Position numbers and translations under genes: made by a program
The notes under the pieces: generated by a model
Databases searched by the model: none
Told to the model about the DNA's origin: nothing
Seen by the model: the letters and a program-made list of their open reading frames with translations, nothing else
Shown here: positions 6,095 to 14,436 of the stretch, piece after piece
Layout of the letters: each line of letters opens with the position of its first letter
Position numbering within the stretch: position 1 is the first letter of the stretch
From: Actinomycetota bacterium
GTDB taxonomy: Bacteria; Actinomycetota; Rubrobacteria; Rubrobacterales; Rubrobacteraceae
NCBI GenBank assembly: GCA_004563715.1
Contig: SIRX01000098.1
Span: 1 to 43,797, forward strand
Length of the DNA stretch: 43,797 nt
Direction of reading: 5' to 3'

Positions 6095-8313
6095 CGCCGT
6101 TTCTCCGGGCGTCCCCGCGGAAACCGGCCGCGAAGTTTGCCGCGGAGGCGCTTGCCGAACCCTTTCTTCGCCACGCCCAGGCCTTTTCTGGCCCGGTAAG
6201 CCAGCGAAGCCGGGTTGATCGCGGCGAGGACGCGGCGCCAGCGGGGCAGCCGGTCCAGTTCCCGCCGGGCGGCCCGGTAGGCCCGTCCGACGTCGTTTCC
6301 GGGGTTCGGGGCGTAGAGGTGGTCCGAGTAAGCCCGGGCGAACTCGCGGAAAGGCTTCTCGTCGAGCCCCGAGGCCCCCGCGAGAATCAGTATCCGTTCG
6401 GTCGGGGTGAGGGCGTAGGAGTCGGCGATAGACCCGTGTCCCGGCGGCAGGTGGTCTCGCAGCCGGCCCGTGAGGTCCCGGTAGAGGTCCTGAGGGCGGC
6501 CCCGCGTCAGGAGAACCCGCTTGAGCGCCGGAACGGCGAGCAGGACGAGCGGGGCGGCGAACAACAACGTCCAGATCCCTGCCGGGCGCTCGCCGGTCGT
6601 CCCGGCGTCCCGGGCCCCGTCCTCCTGGTCGGCGGGTAGCTCGGAGGGCTGCTCCTGCAGGTCGTCTGGCCCCTGGGGCGTCAGGTCTTGCTGGGAGATG
6701 GGTATCTCCGGCCGCGGGGCGTTGCGTTCCATCGCGAAGGGCAGCATAAAGCCGGGGGTCGGGTCGAAAGGATACCAGCCCACGCCGGGGAAGTAGAGCT
6801 CCACCCAGGTGTGCATGTTGGCCCCCGTCACCACGTACTCCCCGGGCTCGGTCTGTCGTCCCTGGGTCGCCCCGTAGACCACCCTCGAAGGGATGCCGCG
6901 GTCCCGGGCCAGCAGGGCCATAGAGGTCGCAAACTGGGTACAGAACCCCTCCCGCGCCCCGTCCTCGCTGAGGAAATCTTCCAGCGCCCGGTCGGCCCGC
7001 CGGAAGTCGGCGTCCAGGTTGTAGATAAAGCCCCCGTCGAAGCGCAGGTACTGCTCGATGGCGCGGGCCGAATCGTAGGGGGTGGCGGGGTTGTAGCGGC
7101 GATCTATCATCTGGGCCGTCTCGGACACCACCTCCGGTACGTTCTCCGGCAGCTGCAGGAAACGCTCCCGCACGGCTGCCGGGTAGGCTTCGCCGGCCGC
7201 CCGCAGCTGCCGGGGCGTGGGCTGGGGGACCTGGGTTACCACCCGGTAAGTCGTTCCCCTCTCCAGGGGCGCGTCCACCCTCCAGGAACCGTCGACGTTC
7301 TGCTCGGCGTCCTCCAGGGAGGTGCCCACGATCTTGTACCCCCCGAAGACCAGCTCCGTCCGGGCGTTGAGGACCTCGAACCTCTGCTGGACGTAGCGTG
7401 TCGGTACGCCGGAGGATATCTCCTCCCCGACGTCATCCCCGGGCTCCGTGGTGTCCGACCACCGGACGCCGTCGAAGTAGTCGAGGGTGCCCCCCCGCCA
7501 GCGGAGCGGCTCCGAGGTTTGGACCCTCAGGAGGGCCAGGTCCCGTCCGCCGTCGAGGTAGTCGCCCACGTCGGCCTGCACGTCGAGGCGGGTGTTGCCC
7601 CAGTTGCCCACGTTCCGCCAGTCCACGAGCCCCGGGGCCACCGTGAGGTCCGAGTACGGCAGCCGAGGCAGCAGCAGAATGACGAGCACCAGGACCGCGC
7701 CGGCCGCGACCGCCAGCCGGCCCGGGCCGCCGGCTCCCCCTCGCGAACCGGCGTTGAGCAACAGGGCCACGGCGGAGACGAGAAAGAAAAAGAAGTACGG
7801 CCCGATCCCGGCCTCGAAGTTGGAGGTGCTCAACACCGCGACCGTTACGCCCAGCATGACCACCGAGACTACCGGGCTCCCTTCGTAGAGGGTCATCGAG
7901 GTCGAGAAGGCGACCAGCACGACGACCAGCGGCACCAACAACACCAGCAGCCCCGGCTCTATGTCGTAGGGGGCCGTCTGCGCGTACATGACCTCGCCCG
8001 CCGCGTAGACGTCGTTGCCGATCTCCAGCAGCAGGTCCCGCCAGCCGGAGAGCGAGTAGGGCGGCCAGCCGTAGACCGCGAGCACCGTGTACAGGACCGC
8101 GGCGGGCGGTATGAGGATAAAGCGGTACGCGCCTGCCGAGCCGACCGCCAGGGCTACCAGCGTGGCCCCGAGCATCGTGGCGAAGGCTTTGCCGGCGGCG
8201 TCCGTGGTGAGCCCGTCGGGGACGGCCATGTCCCCGGTAAAGACCACGCTGAAGGCGAGCCCGGCCGCCAGCGCCGCCGCGTACAACCAGAACCTCACGC
8301 GCCAGCCGGCCAT
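6091..8313 (-). CDS. TgpA-like membrane transglutaminase (DUF3488 / transglutaminase core / DUF4129)
   Basis: A 740-residue protein. The N-terminal 220 residues form about six or seven hydrophobic segments. A large extracytoplasmic part carries a transglutaminase-like core with an apparent catalytic triad: Cys458 in EGFCTQFATSMALLA, His501 in NMHTWVELYFPG, Asp517 in WYPFDPTPGF. One more membrane helix (WTLLFAAPLVLLAVPAL) is followed by a cytoplasmic DUF4129-like region and a very basic tail. The TgpA family is poorly characterised; in Pseudomonas TgpA is essential and probably acts on the cell surface. The ATG at 8311-8313 overlaps the stop of the DUF58 gene (TGATG), completing the common MoxR-DUF58-transglutaminase operon. 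Confidence 0.88.
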   Translation of the reverse strand: MAGWRVRFWLYAAALAAGLAFSVVFTGDMAVPDGLTTDAAGKAFATMLGATLVALAVGSAGAYRFILIPPAAVLYTVLAVYGWPPYSLSGWRDLLLEIGNDVYAAGEVMYAQTAPYDIEPGLLVLLVPLVVVLVAFSTSMTLYEGSPVVSVVMLGVTVAVLSTSNFEAGIGPYFFFFLVSAVALLLNAGSRGGAGGPGRLAVAAGAVLVLVILLLPRLPYSDLTVAPGLVDWRNVGNWGNTRLDVQADVGDYLDGGRDLALLRVQTSEPLRWRGGTLDYFDGVRWSDTTEPGDDVGEEISSGVPTRYVQQRFEVLNARTELVFGGYKIVGTSLEDAEQNVDGSWRVDAPLERGTTYRVVTQVPQPTPRQLRAAGEAYPAAVRERFLQLPENVPEVVSETAQMIDRRYNPATPYDSARAIEQYLRFDGGFIYNLDADFRRADRALEDFLSEDGAREGFCTQFATSMALLARDRGIPSRVVYGATQGRQTEPGEYVVTGANMHTWVELYFPGVGWYPFDPTPGFMLPFAMERNAPRPEIPISQQDLTPQGPDDLQEQPSELPADQEDGARDAGTTGERPAGIWTLLFAAPLVLLAVPALKRVLLTRGRPQDLYRDLTGRLRDHLPPGHGSIADSYALTPTERILILAGASGLDEKPFREFARAYSDHLYAPNPGNDVGRAYRAARRELDRLPRWRRVLAAINPASLAYRARKGLGVAKKGFGKRLRGKLRGRFPRGRPEKRR

Positions 8314-9581
8314 CAGCCGGTGAGCCTCCGCCGTCCGCCGCCGAGCCCCGCCACCCCCGACGGGTGCCGCACGGCGTGCACCACCGCGCCCGCCCGTTCC
8401 AGCCGTCCGACGTGCCGCAGGAATGCGGCCTCGCGCCGGCGGGCCTGCTCCCCGCCCGCGCCGGAGAAGTAGGTGTGGGGCGCGAGCACCACCACGACCA
8501 CGGACCTACCACCGGCCCGGAGCTTGCTCACGACGCGTGGCAAAGCCTCGTCGTTGGTGCGCGAGATCAGGATCACGCCCTCCCCAAGCTTTCCCTGCTC
8601 GTCGAGCACCACGGAGCCCAGGTCCCGGCCTCCTCCGGGCCGGACCGTCGCCAGGAGCCGCATCGCCGACCAGTAATCCTTGTCGGCGGAAGCGAACTCC
8701 GTGGCGGTGCCTTCCGGGTCCGTGCAGAGCAGCCGGAACGGCAGCCCTTCTTCTTTCAGGTGGGCCAGCACCGAGGCCGCCGCCGAGACGGCGTCTTCGA
8801 CCTGCCTCTCCGGGGCGCGCAGGCCCTGGCGGCTCAGGTCAAGGGCCACCGTGTAACGCCGGGGTGCCTGGAGGGCGAACTCCTTGACGAAGACCTCCCC
8901 GGTCCGCGCCAGGCTTTTCCAGTGTATGTGCCGCCGGTCGTCGCCCCGGCGGTACTCCCTCAGCCCGGCAAACTCTTCTCCCCGCTGGCCGAAAGAGCCG
9001 CTGGCGCCCGCCTCGGTGTTGCCCGAGCCCAGGGAGAAGCCCGCCAGGTCGTGTACCTCCGGGTAGACCACCACCTCCGTGCGTCCCGGAAACTTGCGGG
9101 TAAACTGCAAAAGACGAAAAGGGTCCAGCACCCGGACCTCCGCGGGACCGAGATCGTAGATCCCCCGGCGCCCGAAGGTAACGGGGGCCTCGACCACCTC
9201 CCCTCCGCGGCCTCTGAGCGGCGCGACCTCGAAGCGGCGCCGGCCGGAGAGCCGGTCGATCACGACGACCTCCGAGGTACCGAACCGCGAGCCGTTGGAG
9301 ACCAGGAGGTCTACGCGGGACGGGTTGCCGGCGGTGAAACGAACGCCGGCCGGCAGGCTCCGGGCAAAACCGAGGCCCCGAGACCCCAGAACCCCGAGCG
9401 CCAGCGACACGACGACGAGGCCGAGCAGGGCGTAGGCGAGCTGGTAGAACTGGGTGGTCCCGATAAGGCGCGCCACGAACAGCAAGAGGCCGCCGAACAC
9501 CAGGGCTTGCCAGCCCCGGGCCGTCGGCCGGGCGGAGAGCCGCGCGCCCGGATTCCGGCCTCTCCGGCGCGGCGCGGGCAA
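8313..9581 (-). CDS. DUF58 domain protein (MoxR-associated, VWA-like fold)
   Basis: A 422-residue protein. Two hydrophobic segments lie near the N-terminus (ALVFGGLLLFVARLIG and FYQLAYALLGLVVVSLALGV). The DUF58 signature is clear: EFAGLREYRRGDDRRHIHWK, then SLARTGEVFVKEF. The C-terminal part resembles a von Willebrand A fold (YTVALDLSRQG). Such proteins are encoded with MoxR ATPases and are thought to be the module through which MoxR acts on envelope targets. I placed the start at TTG 9579-9581, just after the MoxR stop, with GGAGG 13 bases upstream; the longer frame to 9932 is an arginine-rich shadow of moxR. The start is uncertain by a few codons. Confidence 0.87.
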   Translation of the reverse strand: MPAPRRRGRNPGARLSARPTARGWQALVFGGLLLFVARLIGTTQFYQLAYALLGLVVVSLALGVLGSRGLGFARSLPAGVRFTAGNPSRVDLLVSNGSRFGTSEVVVIDRLSGRRRFEVAPLRGRGGEVVEAPVTFGRRGIYDLGPAEVRVLDPFRLLQFTRKFPGRTEVVVYPEVHDLAGFSLGSGNTEAGASGSFGQRGEEFAGLREYRRGDDRRHIHWKSLARTGEVFVKEFALQAPRRYTVALDLSRQGLRAPERQVEDAVSAAASVLAHLKEEGLPFRLLCTDPEGTATEFASADKDYWSAMRLLATVRPGGGRDLGSVVLDEQGKLGEGVILISRTNDEALPRVVSKLRAGGRSVVVVVLAPHTYFSGAGGEQARRREAAFLRHVGRLERAGAVVHAVRHPSGVAGLGGGRRRLTG

Positions 9582-9586
9582 GCTGC

Positions 9587-10567
9587 CTACACCGCCTCCG
9601 TCACCGGCACGGTGCCCAGCACCTGACGCACGATATCCGCGGCGACGCCGCCGGTGGACCCGGAAGAACCGGAAGCCCCGTTCGCCGGCGCCTCCTGCCG
9701 GGCCTCGGGTGAGGGGATGAGCCGGTGGGAGAGCACGGCCGGGGCGAGGCTCTTTACGTCGTCGGGGATGCAGTAGGAGCGCCCACTGGCGGCGGCCCGG
9801 GCCTTCGCGGCGGCGAGCAGCATCCGGCTCGCCCGGGGCGAGGCCCCCAGGTATACGTCGGCCCGCTCGCGGGTCGCGGAGGTCACGGAGACCACGTAGC
9901 GCAGCACGGCCTCGCTGGCGTGCACGCCCCACGCCAGGCTCCGCATCCGGAGAAACTCTTCCAGGCCCACCACCGGCTCCAGGTCGGCGGTCGGGTCTCG
10001 GGCGAGCTTGAGGAGGCTCATCTCCGCCGCCTCGTCCGGGTAACCGAGGTGCATCCGGATCATGAAGCGGTCCAGCTCGGCGTGGGGCAGCGGGTAGGTC
10101 CCCTCGTGCTCAACCGGGTTCTGGGTGGCGAGCACCCCGAACGGCTGGGGCAGCCGTCGGGTCGCGCCGTCCACCGTCACCGAGCCCTCCTCCATAGCCT
10201 CCAGGAGCGCGCTCTGCGTCTTGGGGCTGGCGCGGTTGATCTCGTCCGCCAGCACCACGTTGGCGAAGACCGGTCCCTCCCAGAACTCGAAGTCCCGGTC
10301 GCCCTGGTTGTAGACGTTGAGGCCCGTCACGTCCGAGGGCAGGAGGTCCGGCGTGAACTGGATGCGGCGGAACTCGGCCTCGATGGACCGGGCCAGCGAC
10401 CGGGCGAGCAGCGTCTTGCCCACGCCGGGCACGTCTTCTATGAGCACGTGCCCCCCCGCCGCCAGCGCTACCACCGCCTGCAAGATCTCCTCGTGCTTGC
10501 CCGAGACGGCGCGCTCGACGTTGCCTACTATGCGCTCTACTGCTCCGGCGAAGTCGTTGTAGTCCAA
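9587..10567 (-). CDS. MoxR family AAA+ ATPase
   Basis: A 326-residue MoxR-type chaperone ATPase. It has Walker A EDVPGVGKTLLARSLARS, Walker B VVLADEINRASPKTQSALLE, sensor 1 GVLATQNPVEHEGTYPLPHA and the typical LDRFMIRMHLGYP segment. The last ~45 residues are low-complexity (Pro/Ala/Gly/Ser). The family remodels or activates protein complexes, often through a partner with a VWA/DUF58 fold; the DUF58 gene begins 5 bases after this stop. The TTG start at 10565-10567 has a modest AAGG upstream and fits the family N-terminus. It is the first gene of the three-gene operon and has an extended -10 promoter upstream. Confidence 0.92.
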   Translation of the reverse strand: MDYNDFAGAVERIVGNVERAVSGKHEEILQAVVALAAGGHVLIEDVPGVGKTLLARSLARSIEAEFRRIQFTPDLLPSDVTGLNVYNQGDRDFEFWEGPVFANVVLADEINRASPKTQSALLEAMEEGSVTVDGATRRLPQPFGVLATQNPVEHEGTYPLPHAELDRFMIRMHLGYPDEAAEMSLLKLARDPTADLEPVVGLEEFLRMRSLAWGVHASEAVLRYVVSVTSATRERADVYLGASPRASRMLLAAAKARAAASGRSYCIPDDVKSLAPAVLSHRLIPSPEARQEAPANGASGSSGSTGGVAADIVRQVLGTVPVTEAV

Positions 10568-10613
10568 AAGCCTTGTCCAGTGATGCTCGACGACAGATTG
10601 ACGACCGGAGATG

Positions 10614-10622
10614 ATTATAGCA
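10614..10622 (-). promoter_or_regulatory. extended -10 promoter of the MoxR operon
   Basis: On the minus strand the motif TGCTATAAT (10622-10614) is a perfect extended -10 element. It predicts a start near 10607 and a leader of about 40 bases. No convincing -35 is visible, as is usual for extended -10 promoters. Confidence 0.55.
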
Positions 10623-10658
10623 AGCCGTAAAGAGCGGCCGGCATGCCCGGGCGGGCGG

Positions 10659-11195
10659 CTAAAACGCGGCTTCGCCGTAGAACTGCTCGACGTAGCGGCG
10701 CTGGATCTCGTTGAGCCCCCGCGAGTACCAGACCATCACCACGTAGCGTGGCTCTTTGGGCGTGGTCTTGGGGTACATGCCGCACTCCATCGGCAGGCGG
10801 TTGCCCTTGCGGGCGTTGCACTTGGTGCAGGCCGTCACCACGTTGTCCCAGGTGTTCGCGCCGCCGCGCGAGATGGGCTTGACGTGGTCCCGGGTCAGGC
10901 AATCCCGCCGGTTGAGGTCGTCGCGGTGCTTGGAGCAGTACTGGCAGCGGTAGTTGTCGCGGGCGAAGAGGATGGTGTTGGTGACGTGCCGCCGCAGCCG
11001 CCGGGGTATCTCCACGTACTTTACGAGCCGGATCACGAGCGGGTAAGGATACTCGGTCTTTTCGGACCGTATCCTACGCTCCAGGTTGGCCTCCACGATC
11101 TCGGCCTTTTCGGAGACGACGAGTACGATAGCCCTCTTGGCCGACACCAGGGCCACGGGCTCGTAGCTGGCGTTAAGGGTAAGGCATTGTGCCAC
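10659..11195 (-). CDS. HNH endonuclease domain protein
   Basis: A 178-residue protein. The first 85 residues match a conserved N-terminal region (LTLNASYEPVALVSAKRAIV) found on many small actinobacterial and cyanobacterial HNH proteins. The HNH motif follows: CQYC, then LTRDHVKPISRGG, NTWDNVVTACTKCNARKG. Four cysteines (two CxxC) probably bind a structural zinc and the DH...N...K residues the catalytic metal. The C-terminal part is aromatic-rich. Despite the nuclease motif the physiological role of this widespread stand-alone family is not established. The GTG start at 11193-11195 has no ribosome site, but TAAGAT lies 6 bases upstream, so the message may be leaderless. No phage or restriction genes are nearby. 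Confidence 0.88.
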   Translation of the reverse strand: MAQCLTLNASYEPVALVSAKRAIVLVVSEKAEIVEANLERRIRSEKTEYPYPLVIRLVKYVEIPRRLRRHVTNTILFARDNYRCQYCSKHRDDLNRRDCLTRDHVKPISRGGANTWDNVVTACTKCNARKGNRLPMECGMYPKTTPKEPRYVVMVWYSRGLNEIQRRYVEQFYGEAAF

Positions 11196-11271
11196 GGCCG
11201 AATCTTAACATAACCCGATGCTTGCAAGCGTAAAATTCTTGTTAAAGAAGCGCCGCGGGCTCCGGAGACCG

Positions 11272-11682
11272 CTAGTTGGGGCCGAACAACGCCCCTTCCG
11301 GCCTCCAGGGCAGGCCCAGCCGGGGCGGGGGAGCCGAGTCCGCGAGCTTCTGCCGCGCCCGCGCCATCAGGGCCGAGAGGTCCTCGAACTCCTCCGGGCT
11401 GAACCACAGCGTGAGGTTCGCGTGGTGCAGCGTGACCTGTCCCATGGAGCAGCGCACCACCCGCGCCCGGACGCCGCGCGCCAACTCACCGTAGCGCACC
11501 GGGGTCCGCGCCGCCTGCTCCATTACCCCGGCGAGGTCCACGAACTCCGGGTGGGAGACCCGGAGCCCCACGTTCCCCCAGAGGACGCTCACTACCCCGT
11601 CCGCGCCCCGCACCACCCGGCGCCGCACGCTGTACGCCGCCAGCACGGCGGCCTCCACCCTCGGTTCCCGCCTCTCAGCCAA
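11272..11682 (-). CDS. unknown protein with an internal two-fold repeat (136 aa)
   Basis: No family recognised. The protein seems built from two related halves: SVLWGNVGLRVSHPEFVDLA then GVMEQAA in the first, and VTLHHANLTLWFSPEEFEDL then SALMARAR in the second. Each predicts two beta strands followed by a Pro-x-Glu-Phe turn and an amphipathic helix. The first half is preceded by a basic stretch (YSVRRRVVRG), the second by RGVRARVVRCS, extending the repeat. The TTG at 11680-11682 follows GAGGTAAA and fits better than the farther upstream start at 11769. A promoter lies about 50 bases upstream. Neighbours (HNH protein, ferritin) give no functional clue. Confidence 0.6.
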   Translation of the reverse strand: MAERREPRVEAAVLAAYSVRRRVVRGADGVVSVLWGNVGLRVSHPEFVDLAGVMEQAARTPVRYGELARGVRARVVRCSMGQVTLHHANLTLWFSPEEFEDLSALMARARQKLADSAPPPRLGLPWRPEGALFGPN

Positions 11683-11727
11683 TTTACCTCGCGTCCTCCA
11701 AGTGAATGAGAATCGTTTGCAGCGAGG

Positions 11728-11757
11728 ATCATACCCGACACACCCGGCCCGGCGCAA
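11728..11757 (-). promoter_or_regulatory. candidate promoter of the repeat-containing unknown gene
   Basis: On the minus strand TTGCGC (11757-11752), an 18-base spacer and TATGAT (11733-11728). It lies in the 104-bp gap between the ferritin stop and the unknown gene's TTG start. Confidence 0.45.
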
Positions 11758-11786
11758 GCACCGGGGCACTGGCCAGCCGCCGCTAC

Positions 11787-12293
11787 CTACCGCCGGGCCA
11801 GTTCGGCGTCGAGGAGCAGCAGGGCGGTGTTATCGTCGCCGGCGAGGCGCAGGCGCTCGACGACCTCGGTGGCGGACTTCTCCTCCTCGACCTGTTCGGT
11901 GACGAACCAGCTCAGCATAACCTGGGCCGGGTAGTCCTTCTCCCGGACGGCCAGGTCGTAGAGGTCGTGGATGCGGCCGGTGATCTCCTTCTCGTGCTCC
12001 AGGGCCTGCTCGAAGGCGTCGAGGGCGGAGCGGTAGGCGTGGGGCGGCGCGTCTATGGCCTGGAGATGCACGGGCTCGCCGCGGTCGAGCAGAAAGTCGA
12101 AGAACTTCATCCCGTGCTCCATCTCCTCTTTGCTCTGGTGGCGCATCCAGTGGGCGAAGCCGGGCAGGTTCGCCGCCTCGAACGAAGCCGCCATAGATAG
12201 ATAGACGTAGGCGGAGTAGAACTCGTGCTTGATCTGCTCCCCCATCGCGTCCCGGACCGCCTCCCCCATCGGGGTTTGTGTGCTCTCGTTCAT
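11787..12293 (-). CDS. bacterial non-heme ferritin
   Basis: A 168-residue four-helix ferritin, which oxidises Fe2+ and stores Fe3+ in a 24-subunit shell. Ferroxidase ligands are seen in the expected order: Glu in QIKHEFYSAYVYLSMA, Glu and His in SKEEMEHGMKFFDFL, Glu in EHEKEITGRIHDLYDL, and the Gln/Glu pair in WFVTEQVEEEKSA. The lack of a heme-binding methionine and the helix spacing favour FtnA over bacterioferritin. The ATG at 12291-12293 has AAGGGA upstream. The gene is monocistronic, with its own -10 (TATAAT at 12355-12350 on the minus strand) and a leader of about 50 bases holding a perfect 7-bp hairpin. No obvious iron-regulator site lies in that promoter. Confidence 0.93.
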   Translation of the reverse strand: MNESTQTPMGEAVRDAMGEQIKHEFYSAYVYLSMAASFEAANLPGFAHWMRHQSKEEMEHGMKFFDFLLDRGEPVHLQAIDAPPHAYRSALDAFEQALEHEKEITGRIHDLYDLAVREKDYPAQVMLSWFVTEQVEEEKSATEVVERLRLAGDDNTALLLLDAELARR

Positions 12294-12305
12294 GCTGCTC
12301 CCTTC

Positions 12306-12324
12306 CGCCGCAGGATTTGCGGCG
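12306..12324 (-). other. perfect hairpin in the ferritin 5' leader
   Basis: The arms CGCCGCA (12306-12312) and TGCGGCG (12318-12324) are perfectly complementary around a 5-base loop. They lie just upstream of the ferritin ribosome site and could stabilise or regulate the leader. It has no T tract, so it is not a terminator. The ferritin -10, TATAAT, lies at 12355-12350. Confidence 0.5.
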
Positions 12325-12350
12325 CCCGCTAGCCTCCGGTGTTACGTAGA

Positions 12351-13397
12351 TTATACCGTGGGCCGGGTCTTCGGGGCCGCGAGCACGGCCTCCAGTATGG
12401 GGGCGGCGGAGTCTCGCAGCGGGTCAACCGCCGGGAGCCCGGTCGCGTCGGCGACGGCGGCGGCGAACTCGCGGGCTTCGTCGTCCGTGAGGCCCTTCGT
12501 GTTCAGGCTCACGGCCACGACCGGCGCGGGTTTCACCAGGGCGGCGACCTCCTCGTAGAGGCGGATTATGCGGGCGGGCTCCGGGCGCGGCACGAGGCCC
12601 ATGACCTTCTCCTCCGAGGCGTCGGCGCAGAGGATGAGGCAGTCGGGGCAGGAGCCGTGCAGCAGGGAGAGCGTCACGCCCGAGTAGGCCGGATGCCCCA
12701 GAGAGCCCTGGCCCTCGACCAGGATCACCTCCGGGGAGGACTCGGCGGCGCGCAACACCAGCTGCTCGGCGGCCCCGGCCACGAAGTCCGAGACGACGGC
12801 GTCCACGCTGATCCCCCACCCCGCGATGATGATGCCCGTCTGGCCCGTGGCGATGAACTCCGTGGCGACGCCGGCCTGCCCGGCGGTCCGCCGCACCTCC
12901 AGCGTCGCGGTCATCTTGCCGATGGCGGAGCTCGTCCCGACGGTGAGCGCGACCTTCGGCTCCACCTCCAGGCCCGCACCGGAGAAGAGCGGCACGTCCT
13001 CCGGCGGCTCGCGCACGTCCCAGACCTTCTTGCCGGGGAACTCCGGCGCGAGCCGCTGGTGCAGGCCGCTGACGATCTCGACGCCCGTCTCCGCCGCCTC
13101 GCGCAGCGCGCCCATCCACTCCGGCGGCAGCTTGCCGCCCGCCGGGGCTAGCCCGACGAGCATCGAGGTCGGCCCGAACTCCAGCGCCTCCCCGACCGAG
13201 GCCACCACGGGCGCGTCGCGCCGGGCGTCCGGCATTACCTCCAGCACGCGCTGTCCGGCGAGCGAGGAATCTACGACGGCGACGACCTCGTCCTTGCCGT
13301 AGCGGAGCAGGCCGTGGGCAAACTTGGCGTTGCTGTCCAGAAAGCGGCCCTCGTCAAAGACGGCGTAGCGGCGTTCGGGAGCCTCCTGCGGGGTCAC
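12351..13397 (-). CDS. dgcN: DUF1611 protein, probable D-glutamate N-acetyltransferase (DgcN-like)
   Basis: A 348-residue DUF1611 protein. A P-loop-like stretch is visible in the second half (ALTVGTSSAIGKMTATLEV), followed by TEFIATGQTGIIIAGWGISVD and ILVEGQGSLGHPAYSGVTLS, both strongly conserved in the family. DUF1611 proteins encoded beside an enolase-superfamily epimerase have been described as DgcN, which converts D-glutamate to N-acetyl-D-glutamate in marine Proteobacteria and haloarchaea. Here the epimerase gene lies directly upstream and the two overlap by four bases (GTGA), so the assignment rests on family plus context. The GTG start at 13395-13397 is fixed by that overlap. Older annotations call the family an NAD-dependent epimerase-like protein. 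Confidence 0.72.
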   Translation of the reverse strand: MTPQEAPERRYAVFDEGRFLDSNAKFAHGLLRYGKDEVVAVVDSSLAGQRVLEVMPDARRDAPVVASVGEALEFGPTSMLVGLAPAGGKLPPEWMGALREAAETGVEIVSGLHQRLAPEFPGKKVWDVREPPEDVPLFSGAGLEVEPKVALTVGTSSAIGKMTATLEVRRTAGQAGVATEFIATGQTGIIIAGWGISVDAVVSDFVAGAAEQLVLRAAESSPEVILVEGQGSLGHPAYSGVTLSLLHGSCPDCLILCADASEEKVMGLVPRPEPARIIRLYEEVAALVKPAPVVAVSLNTKGLTDDEAREFAAAVADATGLPAVDPLRDSAAPILEAVLAAPKTRPTV

Positions 13398-14404
13398 TGC
13401 CGCGCCCCCGCCGGCTCCACCCCGAGGCCCGGGCTACCGGACAACAGGATGCGGCCCTTCTCGAAGCCGAGGCCGGTGTAGGGGTCGTCGGCGAGCAGCA
13501 AGGGGCCGTCCAGGTCCACGAAGTCCACGAGGCCGGAGATGTGGGCGGCGGCCGAGATGCCCAGAGAAGTCTCCACCATGCAGCCCAGCATCGCCATCAT
13601 CCCCAATGCGCGGGCAGTGTGGATCATCTCCAGCGCCCGCCGGATGCCGCCGCACTTGACCAGCTTGACGTTCACCCCGGTTACGCACCCGGCGAGCGGG
13701 GGCACGTCGCGGGCGGTCACGGCGCTCTCGTCGGCGATCACCGGCACCGGACGGGCCTCCCCGGTCCACCGCCGCAGCGCCTCCGGCCCGTCGGAGACGG
13801 GGACGGGCTGCTCGATCATGGTCACGCCGATGTCCTTTAACTCTCGCGCCACCTCCGGCGCATCCTCCGCCGAGAAAGCCTCGTTGGCGTCCACCCAGAT
13901 CTCCGCCTCCGGGGCCTCTTCTGAAACCGCCCGGACGGTCTCGACGTCCTCGGGGCCACCGACCTTCATTTTGAAGATCGGGAGCCCGGCCATCTCGCGG
14001 GCCCAGCGGAGGGTCGTCTCCGCGTCCGCGATGCCCAGGGTGTAGGCCGTGACCGGCTCCGGGCGCCCGAGCCCGAGCAGCCGGTAGACGGGAACGCTGA
14101 GCCGCTTAGCGGCCAGGTCGTGGAGGGCGGCGTCGAGGGCCGCGAGGGCGCTGGGCGGGAGGCCGGCGTTGGCAGCGAGCGTGCCCTCCACGTCCCACGG
14201 GTCTTCTACCTCCACCGACTCCAGGGCCTGCTGGGCCGCGGGGGCGCTCTCCCCGTAGTAGCCGGTGGGCGCGGCCTCGCCACGGCCGACCGTGCCGGCC
14301 TCCTCCAGCTCCAGGATCACGCGCTCGAAAGCGTCGGCCGAGCTGCGGGCTATGGTGAAGGTGCGCTCGGGGTACACCGTGATGGTCTGTACGTTCAAAT
14401 CCAA
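13394..14404 (-). CDS. dgcA: enolase-superfamily epimerase, dipeptide epimerase / DgcA type
   Basis: A 336-residue MLE-subgroup enolase-superfamily enzyme. All catalytic positions are seen: the KxK motif in FKMKVGG (Lys145, Lys147), metal ligands Asp172 (WVDANEAF), Glu198 (IEQPV) and Asp225 (IADES), and Lys247 in NVKLVKCGG. Opposed lysines imply proton exchange at a C-alpha, as in Ala-Glu dipeptide epimerases. Beside a DUF1611 gene the described reaction is racemisation of N-acetyl-D-glutamate to N-acetyl-L-glutamate (DgcA). Epimerisation of peptidoglycan dipeptides is the main alternative. I chose TTG 14402-14404, six bases after GGGGAG; the frame further upstream to 14467 is not family-like. 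The stop overlaps dgcN. Confidence 0.8.
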   Translation of the reverse strand: MDLNVQTITVYPERTFTIARSSADAFERVILELEEAGTVGRGEAAPTGYYGESAPAAQQALESVEVEDPWDVEGTLAANAGLPPSALAALDAALHDLAAKRLSVPVYRLLGLGRPEPVTAYTLGIADAETTLRWAREMAGLPIFKMKVGGPEDVETVRAVSEEAPEAEIWVDANEAFSAEDAPEVARELKDIGVTMIEQPVPVSDGPEALRRWTGEARPVPVIADESAVTARDVPPLAGCVTGVNVKLVKCGGIRRALEMIHTARALGMMAMLGCMVETSLGISAAAHISGLVDFVDLDGPLLLADDPYTGLGFEKGRILLSGSPGLGVEPAGARQ

Positions 14405-14436
14405 GCTCTTCTCCCCCCTCAACCGTCGACGGCCGC

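Noticed and set aside
6688-8472. 594-codon plus-strand open frame opposite the transglutaminase gene
   Set aside because: Rich in Arg, Gly, Pro and His with no recognisable motif, and fully antisense to a gene with an apparent catalytic triad.
11705-11719. Fur-box-like TGAGAATCGTTTGCA near ferritin
   Set aside because: Right half matches the 7-1-7 pattern poorly, and it lies after the ferritin stop, not in its promoter.
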